The translations under genes were made by a program, and so were the position numbers. 7,411 nt of DNA from Clostridiales bacterium (GTDB lineage Bacteria; Bacillota_A; Clostridia; Oscillospirales; Oscillospiraceae): NCBI GenBank assembly GCA_019417795.1, contig DXUR01000114.1, forward strand, positions 1 through 7,411. The letters are read 5' to 3'. The notes below the pieces were generated by a model, which saw nothing but the letters and a program-made list of their open reading frames with translations, searched no databases and had not been told where the DNA came from. Each line of letters opens with the position of its first letter. Position 1 is the first letter of the stretch. This document shows positions 7,088 through 7,411 of the stretch, piece after piece.

Positions 7088-7149
7088 CCTACAATCCAGC
7101 CAATTCACGTTCGGACTACCCCTTGAACTCGAAAAACATGGACATACCG

Positions 7150-7178
7150 TTTCGCTTCGCTTCACTTCGTGGTATAAT
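7150..7178 (+). promoter_or_regulatory. Extended -10 promoter of the response regulator gene
   Basis: TGGTATAAT at 7170-7178 is a perfect extended -10 (TGn plus TATAAT). The -35 position (7150-7155, TTTCGC) is weak, which an extended -10 tolerates. The spacer is made of near-repeats of TTCGC (7151-7169). Transcription would begin near 7185, giving a leader of about 95 bases. A housekeeping promoter, so the regulator is probably made at a steady level independent of the mgl operon. Confidence 0.75.
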
Positions 7179-7217
7179 AGCCGCAAAAGAGGCTGCTATC
7201 GGATCGCTGCTTTTCCA

Positions 7218-7232
7218 TCCGGCAAAGCCGGA
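7218..7232 (+). other. Hairpin in the regulator leader
   Basis: TCCGGC (7218-7223) pairs with GCCGGA (7227-7232) around an AAA loop, in the middle of the leader. It has no T run and does not cover the likely ribosome site AGAAGG (7265-7270). Role unknown. Confidence 0.4.
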
Positions 7233-7278
7233 GGACCGGGCGGCGGAGGTGCCGTAGACAAGAAAGAAGGTCGGAGCC

Positions 7279-7411
7279 ATGGAACTGTACCGGGTGCTGT
7301 TGGTAGATGACGAGGAGGATATCCGCGAGGGTATCAGCCGGAAAATGGACTGGCTGGGGCTGGGATTCTCTCTGGTGGGGGAGGCCGCCAACGGTCAGGA
7401 CGCTTTGGAAC
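7279..7411 (+). CDS. YesN-type response regulator (3' end outside window)
   Basis: The first 44 residues of a two-component response regulator, cut by the window edge. MELYRVLLVDDEEDIREGI is a receiver-domain start: beta strand RVLLVDD, then the acidic pair D10-D11 that helps bind magnesium. It continues with DWLGLGFSLVGEAANGQDALE, a layout characteristic of the YesN group (…IDW…LGF…VGEAENGQEAL), which carries an AraC-type DNA-binding domain at the C-terminus. The phosphorylated Asp, near residue 55, and the DNA-binding domain lie beyond the window, so the AraC-type end is inferred. The start is ATG 7279 with AGAAGG eight bases upstream; a closer GGAG at 7273-7276 is too near. It has its own promoter. 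A sensor kinase gene is expected next. Position beside an mgl operon suggests control of sugar uptake. Confidence 0.88.
   Translation, partial: MELYRVLLVDDEEDIREGISRKMDWLGLGFSLVGEAANGQDALE

Noticed and set aside
7011..7391. Small open frames after mglC (7011-7310 +, 7054-7257 +, 7116-7391 -)
   Set aside because: They run through two terminators, a promoter and the regulator start, have no ribosome sites and no family resemblance.

Overview
The window reads as chromosomal DNA of a GC-rich, spore-forming, probably gut-associated Bacillota. The family Oscillospiraceae in the broad sense (relatives of Flavonifractor, Lawsonibacter or Oscillibacter) is my best guess. The grounds are GC-rich codon choice, strong AGGAGG-type ribosome binding sites, a lipoprotein-type sugar-binding protein, a GerA/SpoVAF-family spore protein and a YesN-type response regulator. 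The taxon is inferred from style and gene content, not from a marker gene. All genes are on the + strand.

Layout: (1) 1-1254, the 3' part of brnQ, a branched-chain amino acid carrier, closed by a strong hairpin terminator. (2) 1355-2773, a complete spoVAF-like membrane protein gene standing alone, preceded by a sequence resembling a forespore sigma-G promoter. (3) 2774-3128, a 355-bp gap with a terminator, a small palindrome, a pair of 21-bp-spaced direct repeats and a -10-like box. (4) 3129-6998, a sugar ABC transporter operon, mglB-mglA-mglC. Its parts are a galactose-type binding lipoprotein, a double-ATPase subunit and a permease, with three consecutive hairpins between the first two genes and two tandem terminators after the last. 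(5) 7279 to the end, the first 44 codons of a response regulator with its own extended -10 promoter.

The transporter and the regulator probably form a functional unit. MglB captures sugar outside the membrane, MglC forms the channel, and MglA hydrolyses ATP. The adjacent two-component system is of the kind that commonly controls sugar ABC operons in Clostridia. The direct repeats beside a poor -35 upstream of mglB are a plausible site for an AraC-type activator such as this regulator. The hairpins after mglB would let the binding protein be made in excess of the membrane parts.

I found no previously undescribed system. The points most worth checking are the changed sugar-pocket residues in MglB, the candidate activator site upstream of it, the sigma-G-like promoter of the orphan spoVAF gene, and the three-hairpin mglB-mglA spacer.
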